DNA of 38,099 nt from Hymenobacter terrenus (GCF_000972495.1 NZ_LATM01000037.1:1-38099), one strand, 5' to 3'. Shown: positions 23,139-31,670, counted from the stretch's first letter. Notes: generated by a model not told the origin, from the sequence alone. A program made the numbers and translations.

Positions 23139-25511
23139 ATGAAACCTACTCGCGGGAAACTCCCGCTGTTTGCCTTTTTTGCCCTCTTGGCGGGACTACG
23201 GGCCGGGGCGGCCCGTGCCCAGTCAGCGGTCATTGCGCCGGTGCGGGGCGAGGTGACGGAGGCTGGCAAAGCCACTCCCCTACCCGGCGCCGTGCTGCGC
23301 TGGCTGCCGGATGCATCCGATGCCGATGCGCCAACAACCACGGCTACAACCGATGCGGGAGGACAGTTTATGCTAACCCGGCCCGCCCGGGCAGCTTCGC
23401 GCCTGGTGGTGCAGGCCCTCGGCTACCGCGCCGATACACTAGTGGTACCTGCCACCGGCGCGCCTTATCTACGCGTGGCCCTGCGGAGCGGCCAAGAACT
23501 GAGCGAAGTAACCGTGACGGCCCGCGGCCCCGCCTACTCCGCCCTCACGCCGGCCAACGTGCAGGTGATTTCGGCTCGCGACCTGACCAAATCGGCTTGC
23601 TGCAACCTGGCCGAGAGCTTCGAGACCAACGCCTCGGTAGAAGTAACGACGTCAGACGCCGTGTCCGGAGCCAAGCAAATTCAACTGCTTGGGCTTGATG
23701 GCAGCTACTCACTGCTGACCGTGGACAATCAGCCAGCCCTGCGCGGGCTGGCCGCCCCCTACCGCCTGGGCTACCTGGCCGGGCCGTGGATTGAGAACAT
23801 TGAAATCATCAAGGGCACGGGCTCGGTGGTGAATGGCTACGAGGCCATTTCGGGCCAAGTGAACGTGAAGCTGAAGGAGCCCGATAAGACTGACCAGCTG
23901 TTGTTCAATATTTATGGCAACGACTTGGGTAAATTTGATATCAATCTCAATACCTCGGTCCGTATTAGCCCGAAATGGAGCAGCGTGCTGCTATTGCACT
24001 CCGACCACCTGGGCAACCGGGTTGACCGTAACAAAGACGGCTTTCTGGACTTGCCGCTGGCCACGCAGTTCAACGCCTTTAATAAGTGGAAATACATTTC
24101 CGGGAAGGGTATTGTGAGCGAGATAGGCCTAGGAGCCCTGCGTGAAACCCGCCAGGGCGGCCAGGTTGGGTTCCGAGATGCCGGCGATGGGGCTTATTTG
24201 CAGCACTACGGGACCACGCAGGCCACTACCCGCTACACGGGCTACGCTAAAACGTCGTACACTTGGCCCACGCGGCCGTTCCAGAGCCTGGGTCTGCTAC
24301 TGAGCAGCACCAACCACGACTTTAATTCTCGCTACTCCTTCGGTTATGAAACCGGCCTGCCGCCCAGCCGCATCACGCAGCGCACTTCCCGGCGCTACGA
24401 CGGCACCCAGCAAACGGGCCTGGCTACGCTGTTGTTTCAGAGCGTGATTGGGAATACGGCCCATGTGTACCGCACCGGCCTGAGCCTCATCTACGACGAC
24501 TACGACGAGCTGTTTAGCGACGGCCGCAGCTATAGTCTCGACACACCGGCTGATGTTTATGCCCGTGAACACCGCGGCCGCCGTGAGCTGGTGCCGGGCG
24601 CCTTTGCCGAGTATACTTACCAGAACAGCCGCAACCTCACCGTAGTGGCCGGCTTGCGAGCCGACCGCCACAACCTGTATGGCTGGCAGGTGACACCCCG
24701 CCTGAACGTGAAGTATGATGCAGCCAAGAATACGGTATTGCGCGTCGCTGCCGGCCGGGGCTTCCGCGTGGCCAACCCCATTGCTGACAATGCTGCCATG
24801 CTGGCCAGCTCCCGGGATTTCGTTATTGCCCCTAACCTACGGCCCGAGCGGGCTTGGAACATGGGAGGCAGCGCTACGCAGTACTTCACATTGCTGGGCC
24901 GCCCGGCTACGTTCATCGTCGACTACTACCACACCGAATTCCAGAACCAGGTGGTGGCCGATATGTACACGGCAGCCCGTTCCATTATCATTGACAACTT
25001 GCTGCCAGGAGGACGGTCCTACGCTCGCAGCTTGCAGGGCGAGCTGCAAATCGAGCCCATGAAGGGTCTGCAAGTGAAAGGCGCTTATAAGTACCTCGAC
25101 GTGCGCACCACTTACGACAACGTTGTGCTCCCCAAGCCCCTCACGCCGGCTCACCGGGCCTTCGTGAACCTGGGCTACGCCAGCGCATTCGATAAATGGC
25201 GGGGTGATTTCACGGTGCAATGGTTTGGGAAGCGGCCGGTGGCACACGTCACCAACATGCACGACCACAGCTCGGGAGAAGAGTACATTCCCGAAACGGT
25301 ACCCCGCTACGCCCTGCTCAATGCCCAGATCACCCGGGCCTTCAAACGTCTGGAAGTGTATACGGGCGTCGAAAACCTAACTAATTACCGCCAGCCCAAT
25401 CCCATCGATGGCGCAGCTAATCCGTTCGGGCCCACGTTTGACGCGGCCATGGTCTGGGGCCCCGTGTACGGCCGCCTCACTTACGCCGGCCTGCGCTACC
25501 GCATCGAGTAG
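23139..25511 (+). CDS. TonB-dependent receptor, probable metal (copper-type) transporter
   Basis: This 790-residue outer-membrane protein has a signal peptide at 1-28 (ends ARAQS). A carboxypeptidase-like regulatory domain lies at about 33-115 and a plug domain at about 120-245 (ELSEVTVTARG, VQVISARDLTKSACCNLAES). A 22-strand barrel follows, ending GPVYGRLTYAGLRYRIE with the aromatic-rich last strand. The plug contains the Cys pair C154-C155 in SACCNLAESFETNASVEV, a signature of receptors that sit with HMA and HYC_CC_PP genes in this phylum. The substrate is inferred to be a soft metal ion or its chelate, from context. It lies 98 bases after the HYC_CC_PP gene and 80 before the HMA gene, on the same strand. 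Confidence 0.9.
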   Translation: MKPTRGKLPLFAFFALLAGLRAGAARAQSAVIAPVRGEVTEAGKATPLPGAVLRWLPDASDADAPTTTATTDAGGQFMLTRPARAASRLVVQALGYRADTLVVPATGAPYLRVALRSGQELSEVTVTARGPAYSALTPANVQVISARDLTKSACCNLAESFETNASVEVTTSDAVSGAKQIQLLGLDGSYSLLTVDNQPALRGLAAPYRLGYLAGPWIENIEIIKGTGSVVNGYEAISGQVNVKLKEPDKTDQLLFNIYGNDLGKFDINLNTSVRISPKWSSVLLLHSDHLGNRVDRNKDGFLDLPLATQFNAFNKWKYISGKGIVSEIGLGALRETRQGGQVGFRDAGDGAYLQHYGTTQATTRYTGYAKTSYTWPTRPFQSLGLLLSSTNHDFNSRYSFGYETGLPPSRITQRTSRRYDGTQQTGLATLLFQSVIGNTAHVYRTGLSLIYDDYDELFSDGRSYSLDTPADVYAREHRGRRELVPGAFAEYTYQNSRNLTVVAGLRADRHNLYGWQVTPRLNVKYDAAKNTVLRVAAGRGFRVANPIADNAAMLASSRDFVIAPNLRPERAWNMGGSATQYFTLLGRPATFIVDYYHTEFQNQVVADMYTAARSIIIDNLLPGGRSYARSLQGELQIEPMKGLQVKGAYKYLDVRTTYDNVVLPKPLTPAHRAFVNLGYASAFDKWRGDFTVQWFGKRPVAHVTNMHDHSSGEEYIPETVPRYALLNAQITRAFKRLEVYTGVENLTNYRQPNPIDGAANPFGPTFDAAMVWGPVYGRLTYAGLRYRIE

Positions 25512-25591
25512 CAGCCAGCCCACTTGTTACCTTCTCCTTTTTCGGCCGCAAATTTGTTGTTGCCATCAACCTGAATTCTTCACTCTTAACT

Positions 25592-25972
25592 ATGAAATTC
25601 CTCCTCGTGCTTCCGCTGTTTGCCTTGCTGAACTTCTCGCTCAGTGCCCAGGCTCAAACCAAGCCAACCACACCGACAGCATCCGCCAAAGCGGGTGACG
25701 TGGTCACGGCCCAATTCAAAACCTCCGCCGTGTGCGACATGTGTAAGGCTCGCATCGAAAAAAGCCTGGCTTATGAGAAAGGGGTGCAAAGCGCCGTGCT
25801 CGATGTGCCTAGCCAGGTCCTCACCGTAAACTATCGCCCCGACAAAACCAGCCCCGCCGCCCTGCGTACCGCCGTACAGAAGACCGGCTACGACGCCGAT
25901 GATGTGACAGCCGATGCTCGCGCCTACAACCGCCTGCCCGATTGCTGCAAGAAAACCAACGCGGTGCACTAG
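25592..25972 (+). CDS. secreted heavy-metal-associated (HMA) domain protein
   Basis: The product has 126 residues. The signal peptide at 1-21 ends SAQAQ. The HMA ferredoxin-like fold covers about 38-105 with the metal motif C48-D-M-C51 (KTSAVCDMCKARIEKSL); the usual Met before the first Cys is replaced by Val. VQSAVLDVPSQVLTVNYRPDKTSPAALRTAV (read in parts) and KTGYDAD are the later strands and helix. A second thiol pair, C118-C119 (LPDCCKK), lies near the end and may give extra metal sites. It is a periplasmic metal chaperone by inference. It is the third gene of the metal module, ending three bases before the large palindrome. Confidence 0.88.
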   Translation: MKFLLVLPLFALLNFSLSAQAQTKPTTPTASAKAGDVVTAQFKTSAVCDMCKARIEKSLAYEKGVQSAVLDVPSQVLTVNYRPDKTSPAALRTAVQKTGYDADDVTADARAYNRLPDCCKKTNAVH

Positions 25973-25974
25973 AC

Positions 25975-26172
25975 CGCCGATTTAACGGATTGTTGCGGAT
26001 TACAACGAATTTTCTGTGGTTCCGCACACGCCGAAATAGTTGTTCCTTAATAAAAGAGGCGCCTCATTGGGGCGCCTCTTTTTTGTGATGTTGGCAGATA
26101 CGCCACGTAAACGATGCTCGTGCGGAACCACAGAAAATCGGTTGTAATCCGCGACAATCCGTTACATCGGCG
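25975..26172. repeat. 198-bp nested palindrome between convergent genes
   Basis: The arms 25975-26027 and 26120-26172 (53 bases each) are inverted copies with four mismatches. They contain AACGGATTGT, CGGATTACAAC and TTTTCTGTGGTTCCGCAC. The 92-base centre holds a separate perfect terminator hairpin. The element fits exactly between the two genes, starting 2 bases after the HMA stop codon and ending 3 bases before the crtW stop. It may be a MITE-like insertion or an expanded bidirectional terminator. Confidence 0.75.
26052..26082. terminator. intrinsic terminator for the metal module (and probably crtW)
   Basis: The stem AAAAGAGGCGCC (26052-26063) pairs perfectly with GGCGCCTCTTTT (26071-26082) around a seven-base loop and is followed by further Ts on the plus strand. 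The A-run on the left gives a T-run on the minus strand, so it should stop both transcripts. Confidence 0.85.
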
Positions 26173-26175
26173 CTC

Positions 26176-26919
26176 CTATTTTGCCCGCCACAGCCGCCAC
26201 CACGGCAGGTAAGGCTGGTCGTGATGCTCGTAGTGGTACCCGAAAAAGTAACAGCTCACGAAAGCCCACAGGTGATGACGAAACTGGCTACGCGACTTGT
26301 GCGGGTTATCGGAAGCATGCTCGCCCCGGTGCGGCACATAAGTACCAAAAAAGAATAGCTGTAGCGTACCCAACACGGCCGGCACCATCCAGAAAGCAAT
26401 GACATTAGCCTGGGGGAAATACAGCTTGAGTACGTTGTAGGTCACGGCCATCAGCAGTACCTGCCACCAAGTCACGTAGTTCCAGGCAAAGCGGAGGAAC
26501 CAGGGGAAGAAACCGGGGTGGCGGCCATCGTGGTAGTCCGGGTCGTCCGACGTACCGACATGGCGGTGATGAGCGTGGTGTTTGGGCAGCTGCCCGGGAA
26601 ACCAGTTGTAGGCAAACAAACCGGCAGCAAGCGTACCGATGGCATTATTGAGGCGCTTATCGGCACTCACCAGCCCGTGCATGGCGTCGTGGGCCGTGAT
26701 AAACAGACCGGTGTAGAGGTGAGTTTGGAGTAGCAGCAGCAGGTAAGGTGCCGGGCTGCGCCAATCGGGCCGGTAATAACCTAGAAGAAAAATGAGCAGC
26801 CCTGTCCAGCTCGCTATCACTAGCAACGCCACGGCCACACCCTTAGCCCCTAGCGGCGCGGGAGCCAATCGGCGAGTAGCCGCCGCAGATGGGTATGGAT
26901 GAATTGCCGCAGACATCAA
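26176..26919 (-). CDS. crtW: beta-carotene ketolase CrtW (fatty-acid-desaturase fold)
   Basis: This membrane di-iron enzyme would introduce the 4-keto group of keto-carotenoids. It has 247 residues with four hydrophobic stretches. The His motifs match CrtW: H77-DAM-H81 (FITAHDAMHG), H114-HAHH-RH (KHHAHHRHVGT then DDPDYH), FGTYVPHR (about 191-198) and H229-YEHH (GYHYEHH). General desaturases share the fold, but FGTYVPHR and the HHxHHRHVGT spacing point to CrtW. Substrate specificity is inferred. Its ATG overlaps the stop of the cupin gene by four bases. It ends the ispH-cupin-crtW run. The ring cyclase that must act before it is not in this window. Confidence 0.85.
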   Translation of the reverse strand: MMSAAIHPYPSAAATRRLAPAPLGAKGVAVALLVIASWTGLLIFLLGYYRPDWRSPAPYLLLLLQTHLYTGLFITAHDAMHGLVSADKRLNNAIGTLAAGLFAYNWFPGQLPKHHAHHRHVGTSDDPDYHDGRHPGFFPWFLRFAWNYVTWWQVLLMAVTYNVLKLYFPQANVIAFWMVPAVLGTLQLFFFGTYVPHRGEHASDNPHKSRSQFRHHLWAFVSCYFFGYHYEHHDQPYLPWWRLWRAK

Positions 26920-27245
26920 TCAACAATGAAAAGCGAGGCCCCACCAACTGTGCTACTCCGGTGCGCCTCGGCCCCATCAGCTACTTGGTAGCTCATGCCG
27001 GCCGTGAGGGTGAAGTGCCGGCCATCGACCAGTTCAGTTTCTAGCCGGCCGGCCACCACCAGCAGAAAATGGCCCTTCTGGCACCAATGGTCCGCTAGGT
27101 AATCGGGGCTATAGTCAACCATACGCACGCGCACGGGCCCGAACTGCCGGACGCGCCAGGTGGCGACGCCTGTGATGCCAGGGTGCTCCTCTCCTACCAC
27201 GTCGGCCCAATTAGTTACGCTAAAAGGCAAGTCGGTTATTTGCAT
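26916..27245 (-). CDS. DHCW-motif cupin-fold protein
   Basis: This 109-residue single-domain beta-barrel (cupin) protein has the N-terminus MQITDLPFSVTNWADVVGEEH. FGPVRVRMVDYSPDYLADHWCQKGH (read in parts) carries the D-H-W-C signature. ETELVDGRHFTLTAGMSYQVADGAEAHRS (read in parts) supplies the second cupin motif with its His. The family is small, conserved and functionally undefined. The His/Cys set suggests a metal site. It is packed between ispH (21 bases away) and crtW (4-base overlap), so it is co-expressed with isoprenoid and carotenoid enzymes. A direct role in that pathway is only suggested by position. Confidence 0.85.
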   Translation of the reverse strand: MQITDLPFSVTNWADVVGEEHPGITGVATWRVRQFGPVRVRMVDYSPDYLADHWCQKGHFLLVVAGRLETELVDGRHFTLTAGMSYQVADGAEAHRSSTVGGASLFIVD

Positions 27246-27266
27246 GGCAGTGTGGTTGGGGTATTT

Positions 27267-28118
27267 TTATAAACTTAGCAGCCGCTCTCGTACCTGCTCC
27301 ATCAGCCACATGGGAGTGCTGGTTGCCCCGCAAATGCCCACCGACTGCCCCAGCCGAAACCACTCGGGCTGAATTTCGCCCACGTTGGAAATGAAGTGCG
27401 TCTGCGGGTTCGTTTCCAAGCATACCTGATACAACACCTTACCATTAGAGCTTTTGGTACCCGATACGAATACAATCTGATCGAATTGGGCCGCGAAGCG
27501 CCGCAGGTCTTTGTCGCGGTTGCTCACCTGCCGGCAGATGGTGTCGTTAGCATTCACTTGATGGCCACGGCCTTCTAGTTCGTCCTTAATGCGGTAAAAG
27601 CTGTTGGTACTTTTGGTAGTTTGGCTATAAAGAGTGATGTTTTCCGGCAGCTCGTGGCCAAGCAGCTCGTCGAGGTTTTCAAAAACCACGGCGTTGCCGC
27701 TAGTCTGGCCTAGCAAGCCAAGTACTTCGGCGTGCCCATGCTTGCCGTAAATGAAGATTTTCTCCTGCTTGTCATAGCTGGTTTTGATGCGGTTTTGCAG
27801 CTTGAGCACTACCGGACAACTGGCATCAATAAGGGTCAGATTATTTTCCAGGGCCATTTGGTAAGTGGCTGGCGGCTCACCATGAGCCCGGATGAGCACA
27901 GCTTCGTCGCGCAGCGTAGCCAACTGGTCGTGGCAGATGATGCGCAGGCCACGGGCTTCCAGGCGCTGTACTTCTTCATCGTTGTGCACGATGTCGCCCA
28001 GGCAGTAGAGGTAGCCTTGCTCATCAAGTAGGTCTTCGGCCATTTGGATGGCGTAAATCACGCCAAAGCAGAAGCCGGAGTTAGGGTCGATTCGAACGCT
28101 GAGCGACAGTTTCGGCAT
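27267..28118 (-). CDS. ispH: 4-hydroxy-3-methylbut-2-enyl diphosphate reductase IspH
   Basis: This [4Fe-4S] enzyme catalyses the last step of the non-mevalonate (MEP) pathway, giving IPP and DMAPP, the carotenoid building blocks. It has 283 residues from ATG 28118 (MPKLSLSVRIDPNSGFCFGV). The frame continues upstream to 28223 without family similarity. The three cluster cysteines are visible in SGFCFGV, DASCPVV and NDTICRQVSNRDKDL. IRAHGEPPATY, YGKHGHAEVLGL and GATSTPMWLMEQV are conserved. The order with cupin and crtW suggests precursor supply is co-regulated with pigment formation. Confidence 0.95.
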   Translation of the reverse strand: MPKLSLSVRIDPNSGFCFGVIYAIQMAEDLLDEQGYLYCLGDIVHNDEEVQRLEARGLRIICHDQLATLRDEAVLIRAHGEPPATYQMALENNLTLIDASCPVVLKLQNRIKTSYDKQEKIFIYGKHGHAEVLGLLGQTSGNAVVFENLDELLGHELPENITLYSQTTKSTNSFYRIKDELEGRGHQVNANDTICRQVSNRDKDLRRFAAQFDQIVFVSGTKSSNGKVLYQVCLETNPQTHFISNVGEIQPEWFRLGQSVGICGATSTPMWLMEQVRERLLSL

Positions 28119-28244
28119 AGGCCTGAATAACCAACAACTTGCCCGCAAGGTTACGAAACACGAGCCGGCCGGCCTAAAATACGTAAGGCTAGCTTCATTC
28201 AGTTTCCCAGTGGCAGAAGGCACGGCCGGCTCCGGTAGCGGGCA

Positions 28245-28844
28245 CTACTCAGCTACTTTACTCAAGCGCTGGGCCTGCTCGTCGCTCACGTGGCCGCGGT
28301 CGACCAGAAAATTGCGCACTGTGCGGAATGCTTCCGCGTCGAGGCCCGATTTGGGATGAGTGAGGGCCGCGTTCAGCAGCATTTCCCTGTCTTCGTCCAC
28401 GTGCTTGCTCAGGCCCAGAAAGGCGGGCAGGTTGCTCTCTACGGAAAAGCGTAGAAAACGAATTTCAGGGTTTTTCGGGTCGAGGCTCACAGCTTGCTCG
28501 AAAGTGCGGGCTGCGTCCTGCACGTAAGTCAACTTGTTGAACATCGACGCATCGCGGGCCCGAATAGCCTCGGCGGCCCCTTTGTAGCCCAGCACCAGCG
28601 CGTCGCGGTCCTTGTAGTCGGCCAGTAGCTTGTAGAATTTCTCGCCAGCGGTTTTGTCGGCGGCAGCTTGCTCGTAATGGCGGCGGAGGGTGGCGGGATG
28701 ATAAGGTGACGACACGTTGGGAAGGAAAAAAGAACTAACAGAAAAGATGGGGACAGCCTGCTCTTTCGACCGGTCCGGCGGCCCAAAGCCGCACACCACC
28801 GGAAGCAGCACAACGTAACACCCCCACTTCGTAAAACAATTCAT
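28245..28844 (-). CDS. unknown exported TPR-like protein in the carotenoid region
   Basis: The product has 199 residues from ATG 28844 (MNCFTKWGCYVVLLPVVCGFG). The frame is open to 28898, but this start yields a hydrophobic signal or lipoprotein-like N-terminus. The rest is helical. LLADYKDRDALVLGYKGAAEAIRA and ARTFEQAVSLDPKNPEIRFLRFSVE (read in parts) have the A-x-x-x-x-x-A-x-x-L-D-P-x-N spacing of a degenerate tetratricopeptide repeat. DREMLLNAAL and AFRTVRNFLVDRG follow. No catalytic motif is seen. It lies 99 bases after crtB and 126 before ispH on the same strand. Function unknown. Confidence 0.7.
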   Translation of the reverse strand: MNCFTKWGCYVVLLPVVCGFGPPDRSKEQAVPIFSVSSFFLPNVSSPYHPATLRRHYEQAAADKTAGEKFYKLLADYKDRDALVLGYKGAAEAIRARDASMFNKLTYVQDAARTFEQAVSLDPKNPEIRFLRFSVESNLPAFLGLSKHVDEDREMLLNAALTHPKSGLDAEAFRTVRNFLVDRGHVSDEQAQRLSKVAE

Positions 28845-28943
28845 AGCCGCAAAACTAAGCTCAGCACTATCATAAATCGTGTTTTTGCCCTTCAGCAAAA
28901 CGCCTGCCAGTGGCCGCGACTATGAATAACTGGTGCCGTTTAT

Positions 28944-29786
28944 CTAAATCATAGACAAGCGATAGCGGAAATACGACCCCAGCAGCAACAGTAGCTTGGT
29001 ATTATCGGGCACCCGCACTCGCTCACCGAGAATACGGGCAGCCGGCAGCTTTTTTATCTTGTAAAAGAGCTTCAGGTAGTATACATACGCCAGGTATACC
29101 CCCAGCTTAGCCGAGCGCGGCAATTGCACAATCCCCGCGTAAGCCGCCTCAAAATCGGCTTTGATATCAGCTTCAATCTCGCCTTTGGTTGCGTCGTTGA
29201 AGTGTTGATACACTACGCCGGGAAAATAGACGCGGCCCCGCTCCTCGTAATCGGAACGGATATCCCGTAGAAAATTCACTTTCTGAAACGCTGACCCCAA
29301 TCGCCGGGCCGGCTCCCGCAGCCGCTCAAACATGGCAGTGTCGCCGTCGCAGAAAATACGCAGGCACATAAGCCCCACCACCTCGGCCGAGCCGTAGATG
29401 TACTCCTGATATAAGTCCGGGTGGTAGCTCTGGTCTTCCAAATCGAGGGCCATGCTGTGCAAAAAGGCCTCAATAAACTCGTGGTCGATGCCGTATTGGC
29501 GCACCACGTGCTGGAATGAATGCAGCACCGGATTGAAGCTGAGGCCGGTTTCGAGGGCCTCGTACGTCTGGCGGCGGAAATCAGCCAGCAGCGCCGCCTT
29601 GTCGTGGCTGTGAAAGGTATCCACTATCTCATCGGCCCAGCGCACAAACCCATACACGGCATACACAGGCAAGTGCAACTTCTTGTCGAGCGTGCGGATA
29701 CCAAGGGTGAAGGAAGTGCTGTAGCGGCCCGTAATGAGCTTGCTACAAGCTAGGCTAGTATCAGTGAATAGTTGAACGTGGTTCAC
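28944..29786 (-). CDS. crtB: phytoene synthase CrtB
   Basis: This enzyme condenses two geranylgeranyl diphosphates to phytoene at the membrane surface. It has 280 residues. The two Asp-rich Mg-binding motifs of the squalene/phytoene synthase family are D52-EIV-D56 (RWADEIVDTF) and D175-IRS-D179 (NFLRDIRSDYEERGRVYFP). YGSAEVVGLMCLRIF and GSAFQKVNFLRD are also typical. The start is GTG at 29786, directly preceded by an in-frame TAA. It lies 75 bases downstream of crtI on the same strand. Confidence 0.95.
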   Translation of the reverse strand: MNHVQLFTDTSLACSKLITGRYSTSFTLGIRTLDKKLHLPVYAVYGFVRWADEIVDTFHSHDKAALLADFRRQTYEALETGLSFNPVLHSFQHVVRQYGIDHEFIEAFLHSMALDLEDQSYHPDLYQEYIYGSAEVVGLMCLRIFCDGDTAMFERLREPARRLGSAFQKVNFLRDIRSDYEERGRVYFPGVVYQHFNDATKGEIEADIKADFEAAYAGIVQLPRSAKLGVYLAYVYYLKLFYKIKKLPAARILGERVRVPDNTKLLLLLGSYFRYRLSMI

Positions 29787-29792
29787 TTAATT

Positions 29793-29834
29793 GAGTTATG
29801 ATTTATGAATTATATAGTTATGAATTACGAGTTA
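29793..29834. repeat. AT-rich repeat between crtI and crtB
   Basis: GAGTTATGATTTATGAATTA followed by TATAGTTATGAATTACGAGTTA repeats the TTATGAATTA and ATTACGAGTTA words of the ftsA-ftsZ inverted repeat (6796-6888). It lies in the crtI-crtB spacer. It is probably the same intergenic repeat style. Confidence 0.45.
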
Positions 29835-29861
29835 GCCTAACCAACTTAATTAATCCATCAC

Positions 29862-31355
29862 TCAGAATTCAGAATTCTCTTTCAGCACTTCGCCGGCTAC
29901 TACCTGGCCCGAAATCAGCGAGGGCGGCACGCCGGGACCGGGTACGGTAAGCTGACCGGTGAAGTACAAATTACTGACCTTTTTGCTTTTTAGCGTGGGC
30001 TTTAGAATGGCCGTTTGCCTCAGCGTGTTCGCTAATCCGTAGGCATTGCCCTTAAAACTGTGGTAGTCGGCCTGGAAGTCGCGGTGGGCGTAACTGCGCT
30101 TGAACACCACCGCGTCACGGATGCTGTGACCACAATGGCGCTCCAGCCGATCCATGAGTAGGTTGTAGTACCGTTCACGGGTAGCATCGTCGTCGGGCAG
30201 GTTGGGGGCCACGGGGATGAGCAGGAACAGGTTTTCCTGACCTTCGGGAGCTACCGTAGGGTCGGTTTTGCTGGGCACTGAGGCGTAGTACAGCGGCTTG
30301 GTGGGCCACTGCGGCTGCTCGTAAATCTCGCGGGCATGCTGGTTCAGGTCTTCGTCAAAGAAGAGGTTGTGGTGGCGCAGCTTGTCCAGCTTTTTATTGA
30401 TACCCAGGTAAAATAGCAGCGACGACGGCGCCATGGTCCGCGAATCCCAATATTTGGCGTCGTAATGCCGATATTCCGGCTTTAGTATCTCCTGCTCGAC
30501 GTGGTGGTAGTCGGCCCCAGCCACCACGGCATCGGCGGCGAAAAAGCCCGTGGCGGTGCGCACGCCGGTGCTACGGCCGTTTTCGACTACGATTTCTGTC
30601 ACCTCCTCGCCGCACTTGATTTCCACGCCCAACTCCTCGGCCAGATGCACCATGCCTTCCACAATCTTGTGCATGCCGCCTTTCGGGTACCAGGTGCCCA
30701 GCGCCAAATCGGCGTAATTCATCAATGAGTACAGCGCGGGCGTGTTCTCCGAAGTGGCCCCCAGAAACAGGATGGGAAACTCTACCAACTCCAGTAGGCG
30801 CGGTTCTTTGAAGAAGCGGCGCACGTGCTTGTGCATGCTTTGCAGCACGTCCATACGCACCATATCAACGAGCAATTTGGGGTCGGCAAACTCAAATACG
30901 GAGCGGCTGGGCGCGTACACCAGGCGATTGATGCCTACTTCATACTTGTAAGCTGCCTGCTTTAGAAACTCGTCGAGACGAGCAGCACTGCCGGGCTCGT
31001 AGCGTTCGAACAGCGCCCGCAGTTCACTCATTTTTGCCGGGATGTCCACGGCTTCCGGCCCCCGAAAAATGACCTGGTACGACGGGTCGAGACGCTCCAG
31101 CTGATAGTAGTCGGATACTTTCTTGCCGAAACGAGCGAAGTATTTCTCGAACACATCGGGCATCCAATACCAGCTAGGGCCCATATCGAAGGTGAAGCCC
31201 TCGGCCCGGAACACCCGCGCCCTCCCGCCGGGGCCTTCGTTTTTTTCGAGGATGGTGACGCGCCAGCCGGCCTGGGCCAGCGTGGTGGCTGCAGCCAGAC
31301 CGGCGAAGCCTGCGCCAATAACAATAGCCGAGGGAGATGCGGGAGAAGAACTCAA
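29862..31355 (-). CDS. crtI: phytoene desaturase CrtI
   Basis: This FAD-dependent membrane-associated enzyme converts phytoene to lycopene or neurosporene. The N-terminal FAD motif AIVIGAGFAGLAAATTLAQAG is followed by VTILEKNEGPGGRARVF. FDMGPSWYWMPDVFEKYF is typical of Bacteroidota CrtI, and the C-terminus has LYFTGQLTVPGPGVPPSLISGQ (read in parts), the CrtI signature. I start at TTG 31355 (497 residues). An in-frame ATG at 31448 would add 31 residues that resemble no family member. However, a -7 element just upstream of that ATG leaves the longer form possible. It heads the crtI-crtB pair. Confidence 0.93.
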   Translation of the reverse strand: MSSSPASPSAIVIGAGFAGLAAATTLAQAGWRVTILEKNEGPGGRARVFRAEGFTFDMGPSWYWMPDVFEKYFARFGKKVSDYYQLERLDPSYQVIFRGPEAVDIPAKMSELRALFERYEPGSAARLDEFLKQAAYKYEVGINRLVYAPSRSVFEFADPKLLVDMVRMDVLQSMHKHVRRFFKEPRLLELVEFPILFLGATSENTPALYSLMNYADLALGTWYPKGGMHKIVEGMVHLAEELGVEIKCGEEVTEIVVENGRSTGVRTATGFFAADAVVAGADYHHVEQEILKPEYRHYDAKYWDSRTMAPSSLLFYLGINKKLDKLRHHNLFFDEDLNQHAREIYEQPQWPTKPLYYASVPSKTDPTVAPEGQENLFLLIPVAPNLPDDDATRERYYNLLMDRLERHCGHSIRDAVVFKRSYAHRDFQADYHSFKGNAYGLANTLRQTAILKPTLKSKKVSNLYFTGQLTVPGPGVPPSLISGQVVAGEVLKENSEF

Positions 31356-31458
31356 CAGAACAACAAAGAGGAGTAGGTGCTGCAAGCTACAATCCCGACG
31401 ATGACTTTGTTTCGCCCCGCATATCGTTGCAGTATCCCCTAAGGGCATCGGACAATAG

Positions 31459-31466
31459 CAAAGCTA
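31459..31466 (-). promoter_or_regulatory. candidate -7 element of the crtI promoter
   Basis: On the minus strand TAGCTTTG (31466-31459) fits TAnnTTTG exactly. No good -33 element is visible 17-21 bases further upstream, which suits a promoter needing an activator or an alternative sigma factor. Transcription would start near 31454, about 100 bases before TTG 31355 or about 6 before ATG 31448. Confidence 0.4.
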
Positions 31467-31611
31467 GCATTCAAATAAAGAGCTATTATCTATTCCTACC
31501 TTCTACAGAACTAATTTTATGGTAAATAGTCCGCACACTAGCAAGTCTGTGAAGCCTACGGATGCAAATTCCCTGTACACAGCCTGACGTTCTGGAGAAT
31601 TGCCACAACAG

Positions 31612-31652
31612 AAAAACGCCCGCCACTTCCAGACAGAAAGCGGCGGGCGTTT
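31612..31652 (-). terminator. terminator of the ECF sigma gene
   Basis: AAACGCCCGCC (31614-31624) pairs with GGCGGGCGTTT (31642-31652) around a 17-base loop. On the minus strand the stem is followed by TTCTG after five Ts. It begins 19 bases past the sigma-factor stop, so crtI is probably transcribed from its own promoter. Confidence 0.8.
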
Positions 31653-31670
31653 AATCTTTTCTACTAGAAT

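Noticed and set aside
25975..26172. Insertion sequence with a transposase
   Set aside because: Only 198 bases long with no open frame; at most a non-autonomous element.
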